DNA from: Anaerolinea sp.
GTDB lineage: Bacteria; Chloroflexota; Anaerolineae; Anaerolineales; Anaerolineaceae
Reading direction: 5' to 3'
Length of the DNA stretch: 18,205 bases
Assembly: GCA_020216845.1 (NCBI GenBank)
Contig: JAIWNK010000155.1
Coordinates: 1-18,205, forward strand
Each line of letters begins with the position of its first letter. The first letter of the stretch is position 1. The position numbers and the translations under genes are program-made. The notes beneath the pieces are model-generated. The model was not told the origin of the DNA. It saw only the letters and a list, made by a program, of their open reading frames with translations, and did no database searches. Shown piece after piece: positions 7,133 through 15,077 of this stretch.

Positions 7133-7354
7133 TTACTCGCCGAGGAGTGCTACAGCTGCCTGTGTGCGCTGATAGCGACCATTTTCTTCTTGCAACAGGT
7201 TGGCTTCGATCAGCTCGCGCACACTGGCGCGGATGCGGAAGAGCGGCAGACCTGTCCGTTGGGCAAGCTCAGCGGGGGTTTGCAAAACATCGGCAGCGCG
7301 CAACAAAGTGCGGGCTGAGGGCGAGAGGGTGCCATCGGGGTTAACGCAGGCCAT
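7133..7354 (-). CDS. Small winged-helix DNA-binding-like protein
   Basis: A 73-residue protein. Residues about 26-62 (TPAELAQRTGLP, then RIRASVRELIEANLL and NGRYQRT) have the pattern of a helix-turn-helix followed by a short wing, as in MarR/ArsR-type winged helices. The preceding NPDGTLSPSARTLLRAADVL looks like a short helical lead-in. The ATG at 7354 is 6 nt beyond the peroxiredoxin stop, with GGAATAG before it in the end of that gene, and the shared terminator follows, so it belongs to the same operon. I infer a regulator or adaptor tied to peroxide stress. It is smaller than normal MarR/ArsR repressors and has no dimerisation helices or cysteines beyond C3, so it may work with a partner. 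No named family recognised. Confidence 0.7.
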   Translation of the reverse strand: MACVNPDGTLSPSARTLLRAADVLQTPAELAQRTGLPLFRIRASVRELIEANLLQEENGRYQRTQAAVALLGE

Positions 7355-7360
7355 GGCGCA

Positions 7361-8020
7361 CTATTCCAAAGACTTCTTGCACAGATACCAATCCACGCAT
7401 TCGTAGCCTTCTTTGAGGCGTTCTTCGACCATCTCGATGGTCTTGGGAGGCGGAACGATGACTTTGTCGCCGGGCTTCCAGTTGGCGGGCATGGCAACAC
7501 CATATTTGTCGCTGGTTTGCATGGCGTCAATGATGCGCAAGATTTCTTGCATGTTGCGGCCAATGGTCATTGGGTAGTAGAGCATGAGGCGCAAAATGCC
7601 TTTCGGGTCAATGATGAACACGGCCCGCACGGCTTCGGTTTTGCTGGCACCGGGCTGCACCATGCCATACAGGCTGGCGACTTCTTTGTTCAGGTCAGCG
7701 ATGATGGGGAAGGGAATTTTGACGCCGGTCTTTTGCTCGATGTTGAGCGTCCAGGCAATGTGCGAATAGAGGCTGTCAATGCTCAGGCCGAGCAATTCCA
7801 CGCCGCGCGCTTGCAGCTCGGGGTAGATTTGGGCAAAAGCGATGAATTCGGTTGTGCAAACGGGGGTGAAGTCAGCCGGGTGTGAGAAGAGGATTAGCCA
7901 TGAATCGCGGTAGTCGGAGAGGCGAACGACACCATGGGTGGTGACGGCCTCAAATTCGGGGGCGGGTTCGTTCAGCCGCGGGAACGTTACGGGTTTGGGT
8001 TGCAATACTTCTTCGGTCAT
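7361..8020 (-). CDS. Peroxiredoxin, Prx6 / archaeal thioredoxin-peroxidase type
   Basis: A 219-residue thiol peroxidase that reduces hydrogen and alkyl peroxides. The peroxidatic cysteine is C55 in FSHPADFTPVCTTEF, the full PxxxT/S-x-x-C active site; the family arginine lies in AVRAVFIIDPKG. The C-terminus carries C208 and C214 in YECVDWYLCKK, as in Aeropyrum pernix Tpx, whose C50, C207 and C213 have nearly the same spacing; C214 or C208 would be the resolving cysteine. This C-terminal arm and the ~220-residue length separate it from AhpC and BCP types and suggest a decameric ring. ATG 8020 is chosen because it begins just before the conserved PRLNEPAPEFE and follows a purine-rich AGGAAAGGA. 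It is first in an operon with the winged-helix gene. Confidence 0.93.
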   Translation of the reverse strand: MTEEVLQPKPVTFPRLNEPAPEFEAVTTHGVVRLSDYRDSWLILFSHPADFTPVCTTEFIAFAQIYPELQARGVELLGLSIDSLYSHIAWTLNIEQKTGVKIPFPIIADLNKEVASLYGMVQPGASKTEAVRAVFIIDPKGILRLMLYYPMTIGRNMQEILRIIDAMQTSDKYGVAMPANWKPGDKVIVPPPKTIEMVEERLKEGYECVDWYLCKKSLE

Positions 8021-8064
8021 TTCTTTCTTATCCTTTCCTGGAATTTTGTGAAATGCGTACCTTT

Positions 8065-8070
8065 ATTATA
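8065..8070 (-). promoter_or_regulatory. -10 box of the peroxiredoxin operon
   Basis: Minus-strand TATAAT inside TTATATAATAAA, in a short AT-rich gap between the clpC terminator and the gene. Start near 8058 gives a leader of about 38 nt with a purine-rich ribosome site. No clear -35. Confidence 0.5.
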
Positions 8071-8107
8071 TAAGATTTGATGCAAAAGGTATGCGAAAGT
8101 TACAGGG

Positions 8108-8146
8108 AAAAACAACGCTGCCCCACTCAAAAGAAGTGGGGCAGCG
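8108..8146 (-). terminator. Intrinsic terminator of clpC
   Basis: A perfect 12-bp stem CGCTGCCCCACT (8116-8127 with 8135-8146), 7-nt loop, followed on the minus strand by TTGTTTTT (8108-8115). It is about 20 bp beyond the clpC stop. Confidence 0.85.
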
Positions 8147-8166
8147 CAATTGGCTTTGGGGTGGGG

Positions 8167-10686
8167 TTAGCCCGCAAGGTCCAGGGCGGCTTCGGGTTGC
8201 TCTTCTGCTTGTGGGCGATGCAGGACGATTTGACCATCTTCGTTCACGTCAATCAAAATCGTGTCGCCATCGCGGAAGGTGCCATCCAAGAAGGCGTCGG
8301 AGAGACGGTCTTCAATGCGGTATTGGATGACGCGGCGTAGCGGGCGGGCGCCCATTTCGGGGTCATAGCCTTCGGCAGCCAGGGCTTCAAGCGCAGCTTC
8401 GCTGGGGCGCAGGGTGATGCGATGTTGTGCCAGGCGTTGCGAGACTTTGGCCAGCTCCAGTTCGACAATCTGTCGAATTTCGGCGCGGCTGAGCGAACGG
8501 AAGACGAACACGCCATCCAGGCGGTTGATGAATTCGGGGCGGAAGACGCGCTTGAGCGATTCGAGTAATTTTTTGCGCATCTCTTCGTAGGCAATGCGTT
8601 CTTCTACCTCTTCATCTTGTTTGAGGACAAAGCCCAAGCTGTTTTCGCGTTTGATCATCTCAGCGCCGATGTTGGTCGTCATGACGATGATGGCGTTGCG
8701 GAAATCTACTTTGTGGCCGCGCGCATCGGAAAGATGGCCCTCTTCCATGATTTGCAGCAACATGTTGTGCGCTTCGGGGTGGGCTTTTTCAATTTCGTCG
8801 AAGACGACGATGGAGTAGGGGCGACGGCGGATGGCCTCTGTCAGCTGACCGGCTTCTTCGTAGCCGACGTAGCCGGGCGGGGCGCCAACCAAACGGCTGA
8901 CATTGTGCCGTTCCATAAATTCGGACATGTCAATTTGGATGAGGGCTTCTTCGCTGCCGAACAGGAAGCGTGCCAGGGCTTTGGAAAGCTCGGTTTTGCC
9001 GACACCAGTGGGGCCCATGAAGACGAACGAGCCAATTGGGCGGCGCGGGTCTTTGAGGCCGGCGCGGGCGCGCCGCACGGCTTTGGAGATGGCGACAATC
9101 GCTTCATCCTGGCCGACGATGGTGCGGTGCAATTCCTCTTCCATGTGCAGCAGGCGGGCGGTTTCGTTTTCAGAAAGCTGCGTGACGGGTACGCCGGTCC
9201 ACATCGAGACCATTTCGGCGATGTCTTCGGCGCTGACGGTTGGGCTGCTGGCCCGATCCCAGCCATTGCGCAGACGTTCAATTTGTGCTTCGATGCTGCG
9301 CTGTTCTTCTTCGAGGTCGTGGGCAACTTCGGGGCGGCCTTCTTCAATGGCCTGGTTTTGACGGGCGCGCAGGTCTTTGAGCTGCGCCATCAATTCTTTG
9401 ACGGTTTGAGCGCTTGGGCTCTTATACATGCGCACGCGCGAAGCGGCTTCATCAATCAGGTCAATGGCTTTGTCGGGCAAGAAGCGCTCGGTGACGTAGC
9501 GCGCTGAAAGGTGCGCGGCAGCTTCGATGGCTTCATCGGAGATGGTCAGGCGGTGATGTTCCTCATAAGCCCGGCGGATGCCGCGCAGGATTTGGATGGT
9601 CTCTTCGATGGTGGGCTCATTGACCAGGATGGGTTGAAAGCGCCGTTCCAGGGCGGCATCGCTTTCGATGTGTTTGCGATACTCATCCAGTGTGGTGGCG
9701 CCGATGACTTGCAGTTCGCCGCGCGAGAGGGCGGGTTTGAGGATGTTGGCGGCATCTACCGATGAACCGGCTGCGCCAGCCCCAACCAACATATGCAATT
9801 CGTCAATGAACAAAATCGAACCGGCGGATTTGAGTTCGTCAATCACGCGCTTGAGGCGCTCTTCAAACTGACCGCGATACATGGTGCCAGCGACCAGCGA
9901 GCCCACATCGAGCTGCAAGACGCGCTTGCCGAGCAGCGGAGCGGGCACATCGCCTTCGATGATGCGCTGTGCCAGGCCTTCGACGATGGCGGTTTTGCCT
10001 ACGCCGGGTTCGCCGATCAGCGCCGGGTTGTTTTTGTTGCGGCGAGCCAAAATTTGGATGACGCGTTCAATTTCCATTTGCCGACCGATGACCGGGTCGA
10101 GCTTGCCTTCTTCGGCCTTTTGGGTCAGGTCGGTTGCCAGCTGATCTACCAGCGGCGTTTTGGATCGTCCAGCTTCGGGGCGAGAGGCGGGAGACGCTGC
10201 GCTTTGCGGGCCGGGGCCAGCTGTGCTCGCAGCTGTTGTTGGGCCGGTGTTCTCTTTCAACACGCGGTGTGTCTGACGGCGCACCTGTTCGGCGGTGACG
10301 CCCAGTTTGCGCAGCACTTCCATGGCCAGGCCCTCTTCGGAGCGCACCAGGCCAAGCAGCAAATGTTCCGTGCCAATGTAGTGATGCGTCAGACGGCGGG
10401 CTTCTTCAATGGAAAATTCCAGCACCTGTTGCACGCCCGGGGAAAGATCGGGGCGGCCAACGCGTTCCGTGCCAAAGCCGCTCAGGCGTTCCACCATTTC
10501 GATCAGACGATCTTGCTCCAAACCCAAATCGCGCAGCACGCGCCCGGCAATGCCGCCTTCTTCTTGCATTAATCCCAACAATAAATGCTCGGTGTTGATT
10601 TGTGGCTGACGCATTCGTTCTGCTTCTTGATGCGCCAGACTTAATACACGGCGAGCTCGCTGTGTAAAGCGTTCCATTCCAGCCAT
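8167..10686 (-). CDS. clpC: ClpC-type AAA+ ATPase, unfoldase of the ClpCP protease
   Basis: An 839-residue Hsp100 protein that unfolds substrates and feeds them to ClpP. Domains in order: double Clp-N repeat (about 5-75 and 80-145), a flexible Ala/Gly/Pro/Ser linker (148-175), AAA1 with Walker A GEPGVGKT (225-232) and Walker B ILFIDE (291-296), a short coiled-coil middle domain (about 425-475) of ClpC rather than ClpB length, and AAA2 with Walker A GPTGVGKT (558-565), pore loop GYVGYEE and Walker B VVFDE (627-631). SLGF (683-686) sits where ClpC carries its ClpP-docking loop, which argues for ClpC over ClpB. ATG 10686 has an ideal AGGAGG (10692-10697) 5 nt upstream. Monocistronic; no CtsR, McsA or McsB genes are near. 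Confidence 0.95.
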   Translation of the reverse strand: MAGMERFTQRARRVLSLAHQEAERMRQPQINTEHLLLGLMQEEGGIAGRVLRDLGLEQDRLIEMVERLSGFGTERVGRPDLSPGVQQVLEFSIEEARRLTHHYIGTEHLLLGLVRSEEGLAMEVLRKLGVTAEQVRRQTHRVLKENTGPTTAASTAGPGPQSAASPASRPEAGRSKTPLVDQLATDLTQKAEEGKLDPVIGRQMEIERVIQILARRNKNNPALIGEPGVGKTAIVEGLAQRIIEGDVPAPLLGKRVLQLDVGSLVAGTMYRGQFEERLKRVIDELKSAGSILFIDELHMLVGAGAAGSSVDAANILKPALSRGELQVIGATTLDEYRKHIESDAALERRFQPILVNEPTIEETIQILRGIRRAYEEHHRLTISDEAIEAAAHLSARYVTERFLPDKAIDLIDEAASRVRMYKSPSAQTVKELMAQLKDLRARQNQAIEEGRPEVAHDLEEEQRSIEAQIERLRNGWDRASSPTVSAEDIAEMVSMWTGVPVTQLSENETARLLHMEEELHRTIVGQDEAIVAISKAVRRARAGLKDPRRPIGSFVFMGPTGVGKTELSKALARFLFGSEEALIQIDMSEFMERHNVSRLVGAPPGYVGYEEAGQLTEAIRRRPYSIVVFDEIEKAHPEAHNMLLQIMEEGHLSDARGHKVDFRNAIIVMTTNIGAEMIKRENSLGFVLKQDEEVEERIAYEEMRKKLLESLKRVFRPEFINRLDGVFVFRSLSRAEIRQIVELELAKVSQRLAQHRITLRPSEAALEALAAEGYDPEMGARPLRRVIQYRIEDRLSDAFLDGTFRDGDTILIDVNEDGQIVLHRPQAEEQPEAALDLAG

Positions 10687-10697
10687 GGAAACCTCCT

Positions 10698-10909
10698 AAT
10701 TTCAATCGCAGACGCAGAACCAAGCCCGAAAAATATGTCAGTTTTGTTGCCGCACACTGCGTCTGTCCGTAAATGCCTGCGAGCGCAGGCCGCTTGTGGG
10801 GGAATGGTCGGTTTGAGCGACCTCCCATATTCTTAATCTTCTAGCTTGATTCTACCAAACTTTGAGAAAAATTCCAGACAGACTTTTGCAGGGTTATACA
10901 CCGTGCGGT
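10698..10909 (-). promoter_or_regulatory. Structured upstream region / leader of clpC
   Basis: No gene lies in these 212 bp. Three inverted repeats are present: CAGACGCAG (10709-10717) with CTGCGTCTG (10757-10765), ending about 11 nt from the AGGAGG site; GCCTGCG (10775-10781) with CGCAGGC (10784-10790); and GGTCG (10806-10810) with CGACC (10818-10822). A weak -10, TAGAAT, is at 10849-10854 on the minus strand, which would place all three in the mRNA leader. I see neither a CIRCE element nor the CtsR direct repeat. Confidence 0.4.
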
Positions 10910-12094
10910 TTAGGGCACCCAGGCCCACCAATAGAAGGCGGCCAGGAGCAAAATCTGTGCGCCCAAAGCCACTATGCTGTAGAGGATGCGCGCCCAACGG
11001 TTTTTGAGGGCAAAGGCTAACACGAAGAAGATGGGGAAGATGATGAGGGCATAGCGGGCGGTGGCGCCTAATAGCCCTTCGTTTTGGACTTTGACCAGGA
11101 CGGAAAGCAGCAATGCCCATCCCAAGAGCGAGTGGGAGAGTGGCAGTCGGCGCGCACCAAGGAGGAGCAGCACCAGGCAGAGCAAGGCCAGGCTCAGGTT
11201 GAAGAACAAAGCGCCGCCGCCAACAGGCGCACCGGATAGCAGGGCACGCAGGTTGCCGAGGATGCCTTCCCAGGGCCAGCCCAGGTGTTGATTCCAGCCG
11301 CTGCTGACGGTTTTCCAGGGCCAATCGGCTTGGGTGAACAGGCGAATGTAGATGCCATAGCTGAGCATGGTCAGCGGTGGCAACGACAAGCCGACCAACC
11401 AGGGCCAGGCGGCGCGCAGGCGTTGCCTGAGTGGCAAAGATTGCAAAGATCGCAAAAATTGCAGGCCTTCCCAGAGCAGGGGCAGGGTCAGGAAGATGCC
11501 TTGGTGACGGGTGAGGACGGCGGCAGCTGCACCAAGGCCGGCCAGCAGCCAACGGCGCTGACGGGCAGCGCGGATGCTGAGCAGGGCACACAGCAAAAAT
11601 GTTGCCTCGCTGTAACCAGCCATCAAGAAGAACGCTGTGGGAAAGAATATCAGTGCCAATACGGCCGCGGTGGCGTGTTCTTCGCCCCATTCTTCTTCGG
11701 CCAGGCGATACAGCAGCAGCACGGCGCCGAATGTGCTCAGCGTGGAGACGAGCAGGGCCGAGACCAGAGGCGGCAGGCCGGTGAGCGTGCCAACGCGAAT
11801 CAGCAGCGGGTAGAGCGGTGGCCAGATGGTATTGTTGGGGTCGGCATAGCCTTGTTGGGCAATATCCAGGTAGTGGATCGTATCCCAGCGATACCAGGGC
11901 GCCAGGAAGAGCCGCAGCAAGACCGGGCCTTGCTCAAGCGAGGCCAACAAGTGCGGGTCATGGGGCGCCCCGGGGGTGATCCAAACCGGCACAAGCCAGG
12001 CAATCAGCGCGGCCACCAGGCTGTTGAACAGGCGCAGGCCCAGGGTGGCAAGCAGCGCAGTTCGCAGGGCGCGGCTGAGCGGCGGAAGGGTCAT
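10910..12094 (-). CDS. PIG-V-like polytopic mannosyltransferase (GT-C fold)
   Basis: A 394-residue integral membrane protein with about ten hydrophobic helices. The first luminal loop has YRWDTIHYLDIAQQGY (68-83), the hallmark of PIG-V-type and related bacterial polyprenol-phosphate-mannose transferases, in which the Asp is catalytic; then WPPLYPLL, FFPTAFFLMAGYSEATF (150-166) and LTRHQG (194-199) follow in the family order. It probably moves a mannose or similar sugar from a lipid carrier to a cell-surface acceptor. The ATG at 12094 overlaps the upstream TGA (ATGA); the longer frame reaching 12268 would lie in another phase of the preceding gene and is rejected. Last gene of the four-gene operon; no terminator is visible after it. 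Confidence 0.8.
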   Translation of the reverse strand: MTLPPLSRALRTALLATLGLRLFNSLVAALIAWLVPVWITPGAPHDPHLLASLEQGPVLLRLFLAPWYRWDTIHYLDIAQQGYADPNNTIWPPLYPLLIRVGTLTGLPPLVSALLVSTLSTFGAVLLLYRLAEEEWGEEHATAAVLALIFFPTAFFLMAGYSEATFLLCALLSIRAARQRRWLLAGLGAAAAVLTRHQGIFLTLPLLWEGLQFLRSLQSLPLRQRLRAAWPWLVGLSLPPLTMLSYGIYIRLFTQADWPWKTVSSGWNQHLGWPWEGILGNLRALLSGAPVGGGALFFNLSLALLCLVLLLLGARRLPLSHSLLGWALLLSVLVKVQNEGLLGATARYALIIFPIFFVLAFALKNRWARILYSIVALGAQILLLAAFYWWAWVP

Positions 12095-13563
12095 GGGCGG
12101 GTTGTTCGTCGGCGCAGTTGATAGGTGAGCCACCCTGCCGTCGCCAGGGATAGCACAAGCCCAACGATCAGCAATGCCAGGTAGGGCGCATCGGCGTGAT
12201 TGGCAACATGCAAGACCTGTGGCGCAGCGGTGGGCGGGAAGAGCGTGTCGAGGTGCGTCACTTTCCACAGCTCACGATGTTGTTCCAGGTCGTTGATCAG
12301 CAGCAGGAGCAAAATGGGCGCGAGCGGACGGATCCAACGCGGCAGCGTGCCAGCGTCGAGCCAGCGTTGTGCGGCCAGGGCAGCCAGGGCCATGCCGAAT
12401 ACGAGCGGTACGATCAACAGGCGAGCTGAAACGCGCTCGCCGGTGAACAATGGGATGCGCAGGACAAAGAACAGGTTGTAGAGCCGACCGATGCTGAGCA
12501 GGGCAAGCGCCGCCAGGGGAGCCAACAGGCTGACATAACGCCCCGGCAGGCTTGCACGCCAGCGCCACACGCCCCAGGCGCCCAAGCCAAAGACAAACAA
12601 CGTTCCCAGCAGGCCAAGGTAGTGGTCAAATTCCCACCAGGCGACGAGTTGGGTTAGCAAGGTGCGGGTTTGCAATGCTTGTGCCGGTTCAATTAACACC
12701 AACAGGCCTTTGAAGACATCCAACAGGGTGGGGAAGCCGGACAGAAAGCCAATCTTCAAATCGGTGGCAACCAGGGCCGCCGGCAAAATGCGGAACAGGC
12801 ACAGGCCCACGCTGAATGCCCCGGCCAGCAGTGCGGCCTTGAGGCGGCGCGGTTGGAACAGACCGGCCAGCCCCAACAGCAGCAGACACCAGACGAACAG
12901 ATGGTAGGAGCCCTGCAAGAAGATGATCAGCATCCAGCCGCTCACCTGTGCAACCCAGCGCCAGCCAACCGGTTTTTCGTACCACTCAAACATCCACAGC
13001 AGGAAGTAGGGCAGCAGAAAATAGCCGGCCCAGGTCAGGTGACCGACTGAGAGATGGGCGGTGATGTGGCCATTGAAGTTGAACAACCAGAACAGCGGAA
13101 TGAAAACGGCCAGCGATAACCGCCATTTGCGTTGTAAGAGCAACAGCCCAACATAACCGGCGCTGTAGAGCAGCAACACATGGATTAAGCTAAAGGTGCC
13201 TACGCTGAACCAGTTCAGCAGCAGAACCTGCGGAGAGAGGATCAGGTCGGGGATGGCGAGAAAGCGGTCGGTGGCACCTTTCATGCCGGTGGGCGAATCG
13301 ACGTGCAGCGGCAGCTTGCCGGTTTGCATGGCTTCTTGCTGAAAGCCAAGGCGCGGGCCGGTGATGTCATACCAGTCGCCCAAGTCAAAGGGCGGTTTTC
13401 CCCAGTTGAGGAAGTCGCCCCACTGAAAGAAACCGATCAGGAACAACCCGACCAGGGTCAGGCGGTAGAGGGTGCGGCTAAACCAGGAGAAGCCGGGGCG
13501 GAAGAAGATGTCGCCAAGCTCGCGCAGTCGTTCTTGCAGGGTGGGGGTCCAGGTCGCGTTCAA
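12091..13563 (-). CDS. Polytopic membrane protein, probably GT-C-type glycosyltransferase-like
   Basis: A 490-residue protein with about eleven hydrophobic segments beginning near residue 36. After the first helix there is an acidic loop (DLGDWYDITGP, 60-70), a position where GT-C enzymes carry catalytic acids, and pairing with the PIG-V-like gene supports a role in lipid-linked sugar transfer, but no family signature is firmly recognised. The first codon is TTG (13561-13563), overlapping the TGA of the M42 gene as TTGA; no Shine-Dalgarno is seen, and the next in-frame ATG is about 78 codons in, so coupled re-initiation at TTG is the best choice. A C-terminal soluble stretch (NDLEQHRELWKVTHLD) precedes the last helix. 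Confidence 0.72.
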   Translation of the reverse strand: MNATWTPTLQERLRELGDIFFRPGFSWFSRTLYRLTLVGLFLIGFFQWGDFLNWGKPPFDLGDWYDITGPRLGFQQEAMQTGKLPLHVDSPTGMKGATDRFLAIPDLILSPQVLLLNWFSVGTFSLIHVLLLYSAGYVGLLLLQRKWRLSLAVFIPLFWLFNFNGHITAHLSVGHLTWAGYFLLPYFLLWMFEWYEKPVGWRWVAQVSGWMLIIFLQGSYHLFVWCLLLLGLAGLFQPRRLKAALLAGAFSVGLCLFRILPAALVATDLKIGFLSGFPTLLDVFKGLLVLIEPAQALQTRTLLTQLVAWWEFDHYLGLLGTLFVFGLGAWGVWRWRASLPGRYVSLLAPLAALALLSIGRLYNLFFVLRIPLFTGERVSARLLIVPLVFGMALAALAAQRWLDAGTLPRWIRPLAPILLLLLINDLEQHRELWKVTHLDTLFPPTAAPQVLHVANHADAPYLALLIVGLVLSLATAGWLTYQLRRRTTRP

Positions 13564-14603
13564 TTTAACAAATATGCCATAATCCAGCGGGTGGTGGCCA
13601 GCAGTGCCTCAAGGTGCGTGCGTTCATAGTTGTGGGAGGCATCTACACCTGGGCCGATCAGTGCAACGGCAACATCGCCGCCGGCGCGCCAAAAGGCTTC
13701 GCCATCGGAACCGTAATAGGGGTAAATATCCACTTTGTAGGGAATGTCATATTGTTCGGCCAATTGACGCAGGCGATTGCTGAGGCCGTGATGATAGGGT
13801 CCGCCTGAATCTTTGACGCACAGGGTGGTGTGAAATTCATCCGAGGTTTGCCCGTCACCGACAGCAGCCATATCAACCGCAACAAGCTCGGTCACTTCGG
13901 CGGGGATGCCGGCGGAAGCGCCGTGGCCAACTTCTTCGTAGTTGCTGATGTGCAGGTAGGTGGTTTGCTTGGGGCGCAGGCCGGCGGCGTGCAGGCTTTG
14001 TGCGGCGGCCACAATGCAGGCAACACACGCTTTATCATCCAGGTGTCGGGAGCGGATGAAGCCATTGGTGACCTCAACGCGCGGGTCAAAGACGACGAAA
14101 TCGCCGACGCCAATGCCGAGGGCGCTGGTTTCTTCGGCGCTGTTGGTGCGTGCGTCCAGGCGGACTTCCATGTTGTCGTCGTCGCGCTTGTCGTCGCTCG
14201 CATGGCTGCCATAGACATGCACCGAAGCGGCGTGCAGCAAAATGCTGCCGCGCACGCGCCGTCCATCATGGGTGAAGACCCAACAGCCTTCGCCTTCGAC
14301 GAAGTTCCAGGGGTAGCCGCCGATTTTGGTCAGCTTGAGCCGCCCGTTCTTCTTGATTTCCTTGACCATGGCGCCAAGGGTGTCGGTGTGGGCGGTGAGG
14401 GTGCGCGGGGCATCGTTGTGTGTGCCGGGCCAGGTTGCAACCAGGGCGCCCTTGCGGGTGCGGGCACATTGGAGTGCTGGCAGGTTGGCCAGGGCGGTTT
14501 CGGTAAAGGCGATGCCAGGGGCGGCAAAGCCGGTTGGGCTGGGGGTGTTGAGCAGTCCAACCAAAAAGTCCAACAACGCGTCGGTTTGAATTTCAGGCAA
14601 CAT
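13560..14603 (-). CDS. M42-family metallo-aminopeptidase / endoglucanase-M-like hydrolase
   Basis: A 347-residue cytosolic co-catalytic zinc or cobalt peptidase of the FrvX/TET type, which forms dodecameric shells that trim peptides. Metal and catalytic residues are in place: AHTDTLG (H72 ligand, D74 catalytic support), RHLDDKA (bridging D189), NYEEVGHG (general base E223, ligand E224), VDMA (D244) and the C-terminal H330 in DASHNYERTH. Start: ATG 14603 (MLPEIQ) has GGAGG 5 nt upstream (14609-14613); a longer frame begins at 14627, touching the thioesterase stop, and would add MFFFMEDA. Second gene of the operon, 23 nt after the thioesterase. Confidence 0.88.
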   Translation of the reverse strand: MLPEIQTDALLDFLVGLLNTPSPTGFAAPGIAFTETALANLPALQCARTRKGALVATWPGTHNDAPRTLTAHTDTLGAMVKEIKKNGRLKLTKIGGYPWNFVEGEGCWVFTHDGRRVRGSILLHAASVHVYGSHASDDKRDDDNMEVRLDARTNSAEETSALGIGVGDFVVFDPRVEVTNGFIRSRHLDDKACVACIVAAAQSLHAAGLRPKQTTYLHISNYEEVGHGASAGIPAEVTELVAVDMAAVGDGQTSDEFHTTLCVKDSGGPYHHGLSNRLRQLAEQYDIPYKVDIYPYYGSDGEAFWRAGGDVAVALIGPGVDASHNYERTHLEALLATTRWIMAYLLN

Positions 14604-14626
14604 CGCATCCTCCATGAAGAAAAACA

Positions 14627-15055
14627 TCAGCTGCGCGGGGCAATGCCCTCAAAAGCAGCAATTTTGGTGCGCCAATCCTCGGGAATGGTGCGGCTGGATT
14701 GGGCAAGATAGTCATAGGAGACCATCACCGTCTCGGCGCGGGCGAAGACGGGGCTGCCCTGTGCGCCTTCAATTTGATACTCGAAGCGCATGCTTTTGTT
14801 GCCCAGGTGTGCCACACGAATGCCGACGCGTAACTCCTGGCCTAGTGCAATCGGCAGCAGGTAGGCAACGTGAATGTCGGCAACAATCAGACCAATTTGA
14901 AAGAAGTCGCGTCCATCCCACAGTTCAAGATGTTGCAGATAGGCCACGCGGCTTTGCTCTAAAAAGGTCAAGAACTTGGCGTTGTTGACATGCCATTGGG
15001 GGTCTAGATCCCCATAGCGAACCAAAATGGGAACATATAGATGAAAGTTTTCCAT
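14627..15055 (-). CDS. Hotdog-fold acyl-CoA thioesterase (4HBT / YbgC-like)
   Basis: A 142-residue protein of the usual 4-hydroxybenzoyl-CoA thioesterase size. The N-terminal motif VRYGDLDPQWHVNN carries the active-site aspartate D18 at the place of the DPxGxV aspartate, followed by the long hotdog helix NAKFLTFLEQSRVAYLQ and the sheet strands ending ARAETVMVSYD. It should hydrolyse short or aromatic acyl-CoA esters; the substrate is not predictable. ATG 15055 is preceded at 7 nt by TATAAT on the minus strand and by no Shine-Dalgarno, so the mRNA is probably leaderless. It heads the operon with the M42, membrane-protein and PIG-V-like genes, and is divergent from the hydrolase gene with only 22 bp between the two ATGs. 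Confidence 0.88.
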   Translation of the reverse strand: MENFHLYVPILVRYGDLDPQWHVNNAKFLTFLEQSRVAYLQHLELWDGRDFFQIGLIVADIHVAYLLPIALGQELRVGIRVAHLGNKSMRFEYQIEGAQGSPVFARAETVMVSYDYLAQSSRTIPEDWRTKIAAFEGIAPRS

Positions 15056-15062
15056 AAAGCGA

Positions 15063-15070
15063 ATTATAAT
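15063..15070. promoter_or_regulatory. Symmetric bidirectional -10 element (ATTATAAT) for two leaderless genes
   Basis: ATTATAAT is its own reverse complement, so it reads TATAAT on both strands (plus 15065-15070; minus 15063-15068). It is centred in the 22-bp gap between the divergent ATGs: 7 nt (15071-15077) to the hydrolase and 7 nt (15056-15062) to the thioesterase. Each start site should fall on or next to the ATG. No consensus -35 is visible on either side; any -35 would lie inside the opposite gene. Confidence 0.65.
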
Positions 15071-15077
15071 ATAAGTT

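Noticed and set aside
8617..10572. Long plus-strand open frames inside clpC (8617-9507 and 9793-10572)
   Set aside because: They are opposite-strand shadows of conserved AAA+ motifs, with compositionally biased products and no ribosome sites.
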